A stretch of DNA of 64,000 bases, taken from contig NZ_JABFHO010000001.1 of NCBI RefSeq assembly GCF_013404085.1, positions 2,677,001 to 2,741,000 of the forward strand, written 5' to 3'. Numbering within the stretch: the first letter of the stretch is position 1; every line of letters starts with the position of its first letter. Shown here in pieces: positions 45,856 to 54,586 of the stretch. Source of the stretch: Winogradskyella helgolandensis (GTDB taxonomy: Bacteria > Bacteroidota > Bacteroidia > Flavobacteriales > Flavobacteriaceae). The notes beneath the pieces were generated by a model. That model saw only the letters and a program-made list of their open reading frames with translations, had not been told where the DNA came from and did no database searches. The position numbers were made by a program, and so were the translations under genes.

Positions 45856-46362
45856 ATGAAGAATAAAATTTTAATGTATTTATTTATTTTTTCCGTGCTG
45901 TTGATTGTTTTTCAGTATGTAAATTCAAAGAATATTATTGATAAATATGAAGAGGATATTGTTAAGATAAAAGATAAAGTTGTTGAAAAGGATAAGGCCA
46001 TTAAAGCTTTAGAGGAACAGAATTTCGAATTAAGTTATTTTAATATTGATAGAAACGAAGATGCTTTAACGTATTTTGAAGCACTAGGTTATGATACTGA
46101 ACAATTGATTCCTGCCATAATCGATGGACTTTATAATATGAATGATTATGAGGGGGAAGATCATCCAATTGTTCCTTATGTATCTATGACAGATTCTAAA
46201 TTAGTTATTAATAAAGTTAGAGTTATGAATCATAAATGGATTGTTGCTAATTTTACGGATGGAGAATTTTGGGGTGAAATTTTTGTGACGTATTCAATTG
46301 ACGAAAACAACGACCTAAAGTATAAATTGGTGGAATATTTCCTGTATCCTAAGATTGGTTAG
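45856..46362 (+). CDS. Membrane-anchored protein, unknown
   Basis: A 168-residue protein with an N-terminal hydrophobic anchor (about 5-22, ILMYLFIFSVLLIVFQYV), a charged coiled-coil (about 27-60, KYEEDIVKIKDKVVEKDKAIKALEEQ) and a C-terminal beta-rich domain containing KLVINKVRVMNHKWIVANFTDGEFWGEIFVTYSI. No family recognised. Starts 2 nt after the MBL hydrolase stop, so it is co-transcribed. Its 3' end overlaps the convergent esterase gene by 4 nt. Confidence 0.65.
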   Translation: MKNKILMYLFIFSVLLIVFQYVNSKNIIDKYEEDIVKIKDKVVEKDKAIKALEEQNFELSYFNIDRNEDALTYFEALGYDTEQLIPAIIDGLYNMNDYEGEDHPIVPYVSMTDSKLVINKVRVMNHKWIVANFTDGEFWGEIFVTYSIDENNDLKYKLVEYFLYPKIG

Positions 46363-47003
46363 ATATGTTTAACTAACCAAGCTTTTAAATCATGAAAATT
46401 TTGAGGTGCAACACCATGTCCAACAGGATATTCTGAATACACATAATTAATTCCTAATTCTTTAAGAAATACAGGTGCTTTTTGTGCCCAATCTACCGGA
46501 ATAACTTGGTCCACAGCACCATGAGAACAAAAGAAGTTTAAATGCGAAACAGCACTTTCGGCTATGATTTCTGGTAAAATATCTTCGTTTATATAGCCAC
46601 TTAAAGCTACAATATTTTTAACTTTTTCAGGATATGTTAAGGCAACAGCGTAACTCAAAATTGTACCTTGACTAAAACCTAATAGCGTAACATTATTAGA
46701 ATCTACAGCGTAAGTGTTACAAGCATAATCAATAAATTCAGCAATTAAATTTACCGATTGTTTTGCTTGTTCATTATCGCTCCATTTACCTTTATCAGCA
46801 TCAAAATTAATGGCATACCAAGCATTTCCGTAAGGTTGCATAGTATAAGGTGCACGTAACGAGATAATCATTAATTCCTCTGGTAATTCAGAAGCGAAAG
46901 AAAATAAATCATTTTCATCGCTACCGTAACCATGGCACATAATTAAAAGTGGGGCGTTTTCTTTGAGCGAAGATGGTCTAGTGATGTAGTGTAATTTTGA
47001 CAT
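46359..47003 (-). CDS. Alpha/beta hydrolase, phospholipase/carboxylesterase family
   Basis: A 214-residue esterase of the PF02230 family (carboxylesterase EstB-like). Oxyanion-hole region LIMCHGYGSDENDL, nucleophile elbow GFSQGT with the catalytic Ser, acid in GAVDQVIPV, and the catalytic His in YPVGHGVAP. No signal peptide. Third gene of a minus-strand operon after the dihydroorotase-like and membrane-protein genes, 5 nt downstream of the latter. Natural substrate unknown; relatives hydrolyse short acyl esters or lysophospholipids. Confidence 0.88.
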   Translation of the reverse strand: MSKLHYITRPSSLKENAPLLIMCHGYGSDENDLFSFASELPEELMIISLRAPYTMQPYGNAWYAINFDADKGKWSDNEQAKQSVNLIAEFIDYACNTYAVDSNNVTLLGFSQGTILSYAVALTYPEKVKNIVALSGYINEDILPEIIAESAVSHLNFFCSHGAVDQVIPVDWAQKAPVFLKELGINYVYSEYPVGHGVAPQNFHDLKAWLVKHI

Positions 47004-47008
47004 AATTA

Positions 47009-47338
47009 TTATCCAATAGAATTAAATACTTTTTGAAAGTAATCACCAAGTAAAGGGATTTTATTTTGCTTGCCTGTAATAGCACCATAAATGCCATAAA
47101 GATAGAGCACTGAAAAGAATATCCAAAAGGACATACTTATCATTATGCTATCAAAACTAGTAATAACAAAAGCGATAAGGATGTAAGTTATGCCCAATCC
47201 CAAAGCTTGTCTAATATGAAAAAAAGTAAATGGATTTTTTTTGTCTTGGTTCATAAAAAAGGCAATCAATGTACCAAATAAAGTGAGGTAGGCGACTAAT
47301 CCTAAAGTTTTACCTTCGTCTATTGTATTCTGAGTCAT
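47009..47338 (-). CDS. Small membrane protein, DUF4870-like
   Basis: A 109-residue protein with three to four membrane segments, starting MTQNTIDEGKTLGLVAYLTLFGTLIAFFMN and containing KNPFTFFHIRQALGLG, both features of the DUF4870 / Tic20-like group. Its ATG overlaps the stop of the dihydroorotase-like gene by one base (TAATG), so translation is coupled. Function unknown. Confidence 0.75.
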   Translation of the reverse strand: MTQNTIDEGKTLGLVAYLTLFGTLIAFFMNQDKKNPFTFFHIRQALGLGITYILIAFVITSFDSIMISMSFWIFFSVLYLYGIYGAITGKQNKIPLLGDYFQKVFNSIG

Positions 47339-48591
47339 TATTTTAAAGCAATTTTGTTATTGGCTATGATGCCATAAGTTTCACCTTTAAGTTTTGATCC
47401 TAAAAACATACTATTCTTTGATCGTGATGAAATGAATTCTGTACTAAACTCGTAAGTCTTATCTGGATTAAACAAAGTTAAATCGGCTATTTCACCTTCG
47501 TTAATAGCGCTTTCTACAATGTTAAATCTAGACTTTCCTTTCGTTAAAAGATTTATAGCTTTCTTAGTCGTAAAGATGTTTCGTAAAGCACCAAAAGTAG
47601 ATTCTAAACCGATGGTTCCATATTTAGCAAAATCGAATTCAATCTTTTTATGTTCTATGTCAATAGGATTATGGTCGCTGGTTACCATATCAATAGTACC
47701 ATCTTTTAAACCTTCAATTAAAGCATCACAATCGGTTTGAGTTCTTAAAGGAGGAAGCACTTTAAAATTCGTGTCAAAGTCGTGTAAAACATCATCGGTA
47801 AAAACTAAATTATGAATAGTAACACTGCAGGTTATATTCAACTTTTTAGCTTTTGCAGCTCTAATCAATTCAACAGATTTTGCGGTAGAAATTGTTGGAA
47901 TATGAAGCTTACCTTCCGTATATTCTAATAAAAATAAATCTCTAGCAACTTGTAATTCTTCAGCTAAAGCCGGATTTCCTTTTAGTCCTAATTTAGTGCT
48001 ATTTATATGTTCGTTAACGACTCCAAGTCCAGAAATTTTAGATTCCTGAGGAAAAGAACAAACCAAACCATCAAAATTACTGGCGTATTGCAAAGCAATT
48101 TTCATGAGGTTAGGATTAGAAATAGGTTTTTGGTAATCATAAAAAGCAACGGCTCCTGCATTAGTCATGTCAAATAGTTCTGCTAAATCTTCCCCTTTGC
48201 TCAATTGTGTTAAAGCTCCGATAGGATAGAGGCTAACGGCATGATCTTGAGCTTTAGATTTTACAAAGGTAATGTCAGCATAAGAATCAATTACTGGTTG
48301 AGAATTTGCATTTAATGCTACAGCTGTAAATCCTGAATTAGCAGCAGTTTTTAAACCATTTACTATGGTTTCGCGTTCTTCGTAACCAGGTTCTCCAAAA
48401 GACACACTGCTATCAAACCAGCCTTGCGAGATATGCAAGTTGTCTAATTTTATTTCTTTGTAATCTTTAGGATTAGGAATGCTCTTGGCGATCTCAGAAA
48501 TTCGACCTTTTTCAATTAAAATATCAACCGTTTCATTGTTAAAATCACTTTTAGAATCAACGATGGTTGCAGATTTTATGAGTGCGTTCAT
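47338..48591 (-). CDS. Dihydroorotase-like protein without metal-binding residues
   Basis: A 417-residue amidohydrolase-fold protein related to dihydroorotase. Active enzymes carry D-x-H-x-H-x-R-x-P-G at the first strand; here the segment reads GWFDSSVSFGEPGYEERE, with both His absent. The strand that normally provides the third His reads HIPTIST, and the final strand keeps TSDHNP. A binuclear zinc site is therefore not possible in the usual form, and the protein is probably not a catalytic dihydroorotase. By analogy with inactive PyrC' proteins, it may support aspartate carbamoyltransferase; that is inference. It follows a BatA gene by 101 nt. Confidence 0.83.
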   Translation of the reverse strand: MNALIKSATIVDSKSDFNNETVDILIEKGRISEIAKSIPNPKDYKEIKLDNLHISQGWFDSSVSFGEPGYEERETIVNGLKTAANSGFTAVALNANSQPVIDSYADITFVKSKAQDHAVSLYPIGALTQLSKGEDLAELFDMTNAGAVAFYDYQKPISNPNLMKIALQYASNFDGLVCSFPQESKISGLGVVNEHINSTKLGLKGNPALAEELQVARDLFLLEYTEGKLHIPTISTAKSVELIRAAKAKKLNITCSVTIHNLVFTDDVLHDFDTNFKVLPPLRTQTDCDALIEGLKDGTIDMVTSDHNPIDIEHKKIEFDFAKYGTIGLESTFGALRNIFTTKKAINLLTKGKSRFNIVESAINEGEIADLTLFNPDKTYEFSTEFISSRSKNSMFLGSKLKGETYGIIANNKIALK

Positions 48592-48692
48592 GAATTGAAT
48601 ATGTTAGTTTCGGTGACTATTTATTAAGTTATTTGATATTCAGGCGGCCTAAATACATCATTAACTTTATAACACTTTGAATTTTGAAATAA

Positions 48693-50618
48693 TTATTTTA
48701 AAAATTTTAAAAGCAAAATTTCTACTATCAAAAATACTAGTGCAAAAATAACAAACCATTTCCATAGCGCATTAACATTTGTGTTACTTTTTATCGTATT
48801 AATAGTTGCTGCTAAGCTAGAATCTATTGTGGCATTATTTAACGTGCCTAAATCATAATAATTAAGATTACTTTCAGCTCTATTGTAATTGAAACTTAAA
48901 TTTTGAAGCACTTGTTCTTTATTCTTAACATTCAAAATCCCAGCTGTATTTGGATAATCTTCTGTCTCTAAAATTACAGATTTACTATACGTTTTTTGAA
49001 GTGGAATAACCGAAATGTCATCAGAATCTAAAGTTAATATATCATCTTGACCTATTGAAGTTTGAACAGCAATAGAATTCGAATCACCTATAGTATAATA
49101 TAATTGAGACAATTTTAAACTTTGTAATCCCATATTATACAATACAGGAATTATTAATTGCGAGTTTTTAAAATTAGAATTATCTGAGTTTAATGCTGAA
49201 GAAAACACATAGGCATTTGTATTGCCAACTAAAAAAGGAGTACCATCTTCATAAGATAAAACAGCATTTGAATTTGAAGAAAAATGATACGATTTTTCGA
49301 TTTTGGGATATTGAAAATTAGTTACTTTAGAGTAAAATGCATTCGCTAAAAGTGGATGATTATAGTTAATGCTAGTGATTCGTTTCTCATTAGTGTTCTG
49401 ATTGCCGAATTCATTTGTGATTAATTCTTTAAGTGTTTGATTGTAGGAGTTTAAGTTAATAGTGTCCGAAGGAATTATTAGTAGTTTGCCACCATCATTT
49501 TTAAATGCAATTAAAGCTGTTTTTAAAGCATCTGAAATGGTTTCGAGCTCATTCAAAATAATCAAATTCTGCTCAGGAATCAATTTGAAGTTAAGTGCAT
49601 TTAGTTTGAAACTATTATAATCAAATTCATCCGCTGTATAAATACGTCCCAAGAAGGAGTCGTCAGCATTTTCATTAATTGCTAAAACCTTAATTTTTGG
49701 TTTCGAGTTTATATTAAAATAGAACGAATTATCATATTGCAAACCAGCATCATCAATTACTAATTTTCCATTAATGACTTTATTGTTTGCAATTGTAAAG
49801 GTCGTTTCGGCTTCTGTATTAATATCTATGGCACTTTTTGTGAGTAAAATGTCATCATTAAATAAGGAAACAGAAACATTATCAATAGGTGTAGCTGTGT
49901 TAGATAATTTTACATTGAGATCTATGGTTTCAGCTGTTGCATTGGTAACATAAACACTATCAATGCTAATGTTAGTTGTAATTACTGATTTTGGCTGTAC
50001 CAATTTTAGCTGAATAGTACTATCAACTTCAAAATTAAGTGGCTTCCCTTTTTGCTGAAAATCAGAGACTAAAACTAAATTCTGAGTTGCAGCACCTAGA
50101 TTAGTAAACAATTGTTTTCCTTTTAAGTATACAGCATCATAATTAAGTTGTGTTGGCGAATGTGTTAATTGGATTAAATCGTTTTTTAGAGCCTTAACAG
50201 TCGTGTTTTTGAATGTTGCATCATTAGTAAATAAACTGATAGACTCATCTTCGGGTAAGGTGTTAATGATATCTTGAATCGCTTCATTTAACAGTGTGCC
50301 ATTGCTACCTTTGGCTTCCATACTAAAGGAGTTATCTAGGTAAATAACCGTTTCTTGTGCGTCGTTAAAATCTTCAGTATTTGGAATAAAAGGTTGTGCA
50401 AATGCTATAACTACGCATGCTAAGAGGAGCATTCGTGTTAATAAAGTAATCCATTTTTTAAGTTGTGAACTTTTACGAGTTTGAAGTTTAACTGATTTTA
50501 AAAACTTAACATTGGTAAATTCAACTTTCTGAAAACGACGAAGCTGAAATAAATGTATGAGAATAGGAATGACTAGCAAAAATAAGGCGTAAAGTAATTC
50601 GGGGTTTTTAAACTGCAT
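48693..50618 (-). CDS. BatA/aerotolerance-regulator N-terminal domain protein
   Basis: A 641-residue membrane protein. The N-terminal BatA domain (about 1-80, MQFKNPELLYALFLLVIPILIHLFQLRRFQKVEFTNVKFLK-type opening) has two membrane helices, followed by a von Willebrand-like region with VIYLDNSFSMEAKGSNG (a DxSxS-type metal site as DNSFS) and a long beta-rich periplasmic region to about 612; a final helix ends the protein. Related to the batA-E genes, but without the MoxR partner next to it. It precedes the dihydroorotase-like gene, a linkage I recall from other Flavobacteriaceae genomes. Confidence 0.85.
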   Translation of the reverse strand: MQFKNPELLYALFLLVIPILIHLFQLRRFQKVEFTNVKFLKSVKLQTRKSSQLKKWITLLTRMLLLACVVIAFAQPFIPNTEDFNDAQETVIYLDNSFSMEAKGSNGTLLNEAIQDIINTLPEDESISLFTNDATFKNTTVKALKNDLIQLTHSPTQLNYDAVYLKGKQLFTNLGAATQNLVLVSDFQQKGKPLNFEVDSTIQLKLVQPKSVITTNISIDSVYVTNATAETIDLNVKLSNTATPIDNVSVSLFNDDILLTKSAIDINTEAETTFTIANNKVINGKLVIDDAGLQYDNSFYFNINSKPKIKVLAINENADDSFLGRIYTADEFDYNSFKLNALNFKLIPEQNLIILNELETISDALKTALIAFKNDGGKLLIIPSDTINLNSYNQTLKELITNEFGNQNTNEKRITSINYNHPLLANAFYSKVTNFQYPKIEKSYHFSSNSNAVLSYEDGTPFLVGNTNAYVFSSALNSDNSNFKNSQLIIPVLYNMGLQSLKLSQLYYTIGDSNSIAVQTSIGQDDILTLDSDDISVIPLQKTYSKSVILETEDYPNTAGILNVKNKEQVLQNLSFNYNRAESNLNYYDLGTLNNATIDSSLAATINTIKSNTNVNALWKWFVIFALVFLIVEILLLKFLK

Positions 50619-50661
50619 TCTTTATTTTTAATTTTTACTCAACTGTCATTTTATATGCAGT

Positions 50662-51273
50662 TTAGTTTTCAATTAATTTATAAAATTTATATTTTCTAGC
50701 GACAATAATAAATTTATTGCTCGTCTGTTCTTGTTCTATCGGTTCTCCATTATTATCCACATAAATAGTACTATAACTGCCTCCAAAATTAAAATTGTAA
50801 TTACATTCTTTTAAAAATACTGAGTATGGGTTATTCGTATCATCATGGTTCTCATTTACTTCAGTTACATTCTTAAAAGCATTAATTACTTCGTTTTTTC
50901 CATGCTTAAGGAAAAGCGTTTCTATTTTTAAGACATCTCTTCTGTTGCAATCGCCTCCATAACTACATCCATTAATTGAATCTAAAATTTTTAAAGAAAG
51001 ATCGTAATTTTTCTTTTTATTCGCAATTTGAGCTTCTAAAAGTTCAATAGAACTATAAGCTCCTGCCCAAGAATTACCACAAAAACCGTAATTGCTATTT
51101 CTCGCTTTTACTAAATATTCTTCAGCTTTTTTTTACTTATTCTTTTTAAAAGATTTTTCAGCTTTAGATATGAAATTGTATCCATCTTTATAGTCATACT
51201 TGTCAGTTTGAGACCATCCAAAGAACGAAATAAAAAAAAGAAAAAAAAATACTAGTTTTAATTTCATATTCAT
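50662..51273 (-). pseudogene. Secreted-protein gene interrupted by one in-frame stop
   Basis: Read from ATG 51271-51273 this frame is open for 203 codons except for one TAA at codon 47 (51133-51135). The N-terminal 46 residues form a Phe-rich signal peptide (MNMKLKLVFF..ISFFGWSQ) and the start of a mature domain; after the stop the same frame continues with KKAEEYLVKARN and ends normally with KFYKLIEN and TAA at 50662-50664, with Cys pairs (GFCGNSW, NGCSYGGDCN) typical of a secreted protein. Because the frame is unchanged across the stop, a single base substitution is the simplest explanation. Original family not recognised. It could be recent decay, a sequencing error, or stop suppression. 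Confidence 0.75.
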
Positions 51274-51301
51274 TAGAATGACTACTGTTATAGTTTTTGA
51301 C

Positions 51302-51334
51302 AGACCTTTCAGGTTTTGAAAACTGGAAAGGTCT
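51302..51334. repeat. Short palindrome, repeat-like
   Basis: AGACCTTTC pairs with GAAAGGTCT, and the inner part CAGGTTTTGAAAACTGG is itself palindromic. Lies between the broken gene and the family 2 glycosyltransferase. No T run follows on the minus strand, so it looks more like an intergenic repeat unit than a simple terminator. Confidence 0.6.
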
Positions 51335-51390
51335 TAATACTTCAAATATATAGAATACAAAGAGATTACCCCGTTCCGCTTTTGAGAAAT

Positions 51391-52398
51391 TTAACAGAAA
51401 AAGAAATAATCTATCATCGCTTGCATATTTTGAGTTTCAAAATAATGTTTAATCTCTTTTTGAGCTTCCAAATTAGCAACGGTAACGATACTTTGCGGAT
51501 TCTTTAGTTCACTTAAATAATCAAAATTAAAAAGTTCTTGGTCGTATATATGTTTTCCTATTTTCTTAGGGTTGTCGCAAATCCAGTTAAACGGAATATT
51601 TTGTTTCAACAATATTTTGGCTAATGTTTTTCCTTTGTGTCCTGCACCCCAAATTGCTAGTGGTCGTGAGGCATCATAATTCAACTCTAAAAAGTATTTT
51701 ACTTTTAGATCTAGAAAAGAATTCTCTGCATAATGCTCATGTGTTCTTGATGTTCTTGTGCTATAATCTCTCCAATGAAGTAACACTTTATCGCAAGGAA
51801 TACAAGTATAATTAGCTTTATAAAACCGGAATGCTAAATCATAATCTTCGGGATAAATATCGGAATTAAAACCTCCACAGGCATCAAAATCTTCGCGATG
51901 TAGCATCCAACAAGGAGATGGAATGACGCATTCTTTATAAATTTCAGAATAGTTTTTACCTTCAACCGTTAACGAGTTTAACCATTGCTCATAACGTGCA
52001 AAGCCACCACTTAACCCATCGGCTCTAAAGTATTTTACCTGTCCGATAGCTAAATGCTTTTTGCCGTATTTTTCAAGATTAGAGACCATGGTCTCAAGTC
52101 GGGTAGGTGTCATTATATCATCACTATCCATTCTGGAGATATAACTTCCGGAGCTGTGTTTGTATGCTGTTTTTAAAGCTTCTATAATTCCGCTATCACT
52201 ATTTTTATATAGTTTTACCCTAGAATCTTGTTGTGTGTAGTTTTCAACTATGCTGTATGAATTATCTTCAGAATAATCATCAATAAAAATAGCTTCCCAA
52301 TTAGAATAAGTCTGCCTTAAAATGGACGTAATGCATTCTTTTATAAATGCTTCTGTATTTTTAAACGGAATAACGATGCTAACTAACGGTTGTGACAT
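51391..52398 (-). CDS. Family 2 glycosyltransferase
   Basis: A 335-residue GT-A glycosyltransferase. The N-terminal domain has VSIVIPFKNTEAFI, ILRQTYSNWEAIFIDDYSEDNS and the metal-binding DSDD in SYISRMDSDDIMTP, with the ED pair in EDYDLAFRFYK-type PEDYDLAFRF. The extra C-terminal part (about 240-335) includes PLAIWGAGHKGKTLAKILL, a Rossmann-like element that may bind a nucleotide. No signal peptide. Donor and acceptor sugars unknown. It stands alone, without other sugar genes next to it. Confidence 0.88.
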   Translation of the reverse strand: MSQPLVSIVIPFKNTEAFIKECITSILRQTYSNWEAIFIDDYSEDNSYSIVENYTQQDSRVKLYKNSDSGIIEALKTAYKHSSGSYISRMDSDDIMTPTRLETMVSNLEKYGKKHLAIGQVKYFRADGLSGGFARYEQWLNSLTVEGKNYSEIYKECVIPSPCWMLHREDFDACGGFNSDIYPEDYDLAFRFYKANYTCIPCDKVLLHWRDYSTRTSRTHEHYAENSFLDLKVKYFLELNYDASRPLAIWGAGHKGKTLAKILLKQNIPFNWICDNPKKIGKHIYDQELFNFDYLSELKNPQSIVTVANLEAQKEIKHYFETQNMQAMIDYFFFC

Positions 52399-52444
52399 GT
52401 TGCGAATTTAACAAAACCTTTAGGTTTTTAGTAGTAACAGATTG

Positions 52445-52452
52445 TAGATTTG
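52445..52452 (+). promoter_or_regulatory. -7 element of the M61 peptidase gene
   Basis: TAGATTTG matches TAnnTTTG, 31 nt before the start codon; a partial -33 (TTTA) lies 20 nt upstream. Confidence 0.5.
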
Positions 52453-52483
52453 TGCGTCAATTAAAAAAAAATAAAATTATAAC

Positions 52484-54376
52484 ATGAAGAATTATTTTGC
52501 CATTCTTGGCTTAAGTATCGTTTTAGTCGGTTGTGGATCTGCAAAACCAGCAGTAGATGATTTAGCCGTAAGTCATCCTATTGAAACAGCGTTAGATTTA
52601 ACAGCGGTAAATAATGATCGGGTACCAGTAACTATTAATCCTGGTCGTTTTACTGCCGAAACGGTTACCTATAGATTACCAAGAGTCGTGCAAGGCACTT
52701 ATTCAATTGGTAATTACGGAAAATATATTGACGATTTTAAAGCCTTAGATTATGATGGAAATGAACTTGCTACAACAAAAGTTGATGACAATACATGGAC
52801 TATTGCAGATGCTGAAAAATTAGATAAGCTTCAGTATTATGTTAATGATACTTTTGATATTGAAAGTGTTGGAGGTATTGGTGGTGAAGAGCCATTTTCT
52901 CCAGCAGGCACAAATATTGAAGATGAAAACTTTGTATTAAATCTGCATGGATTTATTGGTTATTTTGATGCATTAAAGAATGCTCAATATACTGTAGATA
53001 TAACAGCACCTTCTGATTTTGTACGAACTTCTGCATTAGAAGATAAAGGAACGACGGTTAGTGAAGATGGTAAGTCTATGACAACTAGTTATTTTGGTCA
53101 ACGCTATTTTGATATTACTGATAATCCAATGATGTATGGAAAACTAGATGTTGAGGAGTTTATGGTTGGTGATATTAAAATTGTCTTAAGTCTTTATTCT
53201 CCTACAGGTAAACATACTGCAGCAAGTTTAAAAGAGACGGTTTACACAATGATGGAGGCACAAAAAAGATATTTAGGTGATGTCAATAGCACTCCACGAT
53301 ACGATATCTATTTATATTTATCTAGAGGTGGTCAGACCGATCCTAAAGGCTTTGGGGCTTTAGAACATCATACGTCTACAGTAGGTGTATTTGCCGAAGA
53401 TGAAAGTCCTGAAAGTCTTAAAGAGTCTGTGATAGATGTGATTGCACATGAGTTTTTTCATATTGTAACTCCGTTATCGGTTCATTCTGAAGATGTTCAT
53501 TATTTTGATTATAACAAACCAACGTTTTCTAAACATTTGTGGATGTACGAAGGTGTGACTGAGTATTTTGCGCAACATTTTCAAGTGTATGAAGGTTTAA
53601 TTGATAACAGTAAGTTTTACAATACGATGTATTCTAAAATTAAAACCTCTAAGCGTTGGGATGATGCTATGAGTTTCACAATTATGAGTGAAAATGTATT
53701 AAACGAACCTTATGCCACTAATTATTATAATGTCTATTATAAAGGAGCATTAATAGGTATGTGTATTGATATATTAATGAGAAAAGAAAGTAATGGTAAT
53801 AGAAGTATGTTATCCTTAATGAAAGAATTGTCTGCTAAATACGGAAAAGAAAAACCTTTTGTTGATGATAATCTTATTGCTGAAATTACTGCAATGACCT
53901 ATCCAAGTGTTGGTGAATTCTTAAGGACGCATGTTCAAGGTGATTTACCAATTAATTACAATGATTATTTAGCATTAGTTGGTTTAACTTTAGGTGAAAC
54001 AGCCATGGAAACTAATTATATTTTTGCTGGTGAACAAAATATTATTTTTGATGGTGACCAACTTAAAGGAACGATTTTCTTTTCACCAATGGTATTAAAT
54101 AACTCCTTTTGGAAATCACAAGGTGTTATTGCTGGTGATGTGATTAAGAAAGTAAATGGCAGAGAATTAACAGTGTATAACGCTAATGACGTGATAAGTG
54201 GAATGTTTGAATGGAAAGAAGGACAAGAGATTACAATGGATTTAGAGCGTGATGGTAAGCCAATAGAAATAAAGACAAAACTAACTAAGGCTTACGCACC
54301 ATCTGAATCTATAATTGAGGATGAGAATGCTACTGAAGCTCAAAAAGAAGTAAGAGCAGCTTGGTTGAAAGGGTAG
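52484..54376 (+). CDS. M61 family metallopeptidase, lipoprotein
   Basis: A 630-residue peptidase of the glycyl-aminopeptidase family M61. Lipoprotein signal MKNYFAILGLSIVLVGC with Cys17. The zinc motif is IAHEFFHIVTPLS (His322, Glu323, His326), with the third ligand Glu in MYEGVTEYF. A C-terminal PDZ domain (about 535-600, GVIAGDVIKKVNGRELT) is usual for the family. The enzyme is anchored on the outer-membrane inner leaflet or cell surface. Strong hairpin terminator follows. Substrate unknown. Confidence 0.93.
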   Translation: MKNYFAILGLSIVLVGCGSAKPAVDDLAVSHPIETALDLTAVNNDRVPVTINPGRFTAETVTYRLPRVVQGTYSIGNYGKYIDDFKALDYDGNELATTKVDDNTWTIADAEKLDKLQYYVNDTFDIESVGGIGGEEPFSPAGTNIEDENFVLNLHGFIGYFDALKNAQYTVDITAPSDFVRTSALEDKGTTVSEDGKSMTTSYFGQRYFDITDNPMMYGKLDVEEFMVGDIKIVLSLYSPTGKHTAASLKETVYTMMEAQKRYLGDVNSTPRYDIYLYLSRGGQTDPKGFGALEHHTSTVGVFAEDESPESLKESVIDVIAHEFFHIVTPLSVHSEDVHYFDYNKPTFSKHLWMYEGVTEYFAQHFQVYEGLIDNSKFYNTMYSKIKTSKRWDDAMSFTIMSENVLNEPYATNYYNVYYKGALIGMCIDILMRKESNGNRSMLSLMKELSAKYGKEKPFVDDNLIAEITAMTYPSVGEFLRTHVQGDLPINYNDYLALVGLTLGETAMETNYIFAGEQNIIFDGDQLKGTIFFSPMVLNNSFWKSQGVIAGDVIKKVNGRELTVYNANDVISGMFEWKEGQEITMDLERDGKPIEIKTKLTKAYAPSESIIEDENATEAQKEVRAAWLKG

Positions 54377-54427
54377 TTTAAATATTTATATCGTCCTAAA
54401 TCAATTTAGGTTGACAGTTTTTAAATT

Positions 54428-54458
54428 AAACCAGAGAATTTATGTTCTCTGGTTTTTT
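54428..54458 (+). terminator. Terminator of the M61 peptidase gene
   Basis: AAACCAGAGAA pairs with TTCTCTGGTTT around TTTATG, followed by seven T. Confidence 0.92.
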
Positions 54459-54527
54459 TATTTGGATTTTTAAAAATGCTAAAACGTTATTAACTTAATT
54501 CCATTTTTTTTTAGATGATATCAAAAA

Positions 54528-54566
54528 AAAAGGAAGACTTCTGTCAATTGACTTAGTCTTCCTTTT
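54528..54566 (-). terminator. Terminator of the fumarylacetoacetase gene
   Basis: AAAAGGAAGACT pairs with AGTCTTCCTTTT around a 15-nt loop, with an A tract that is a U run on the minus strand. Between this and the previous terminator (about 54459-54527) I see nothing coding. Confidence 0.85.
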
Positions 54567-54586
54567 ATAATTTATAGTAGAATAAA

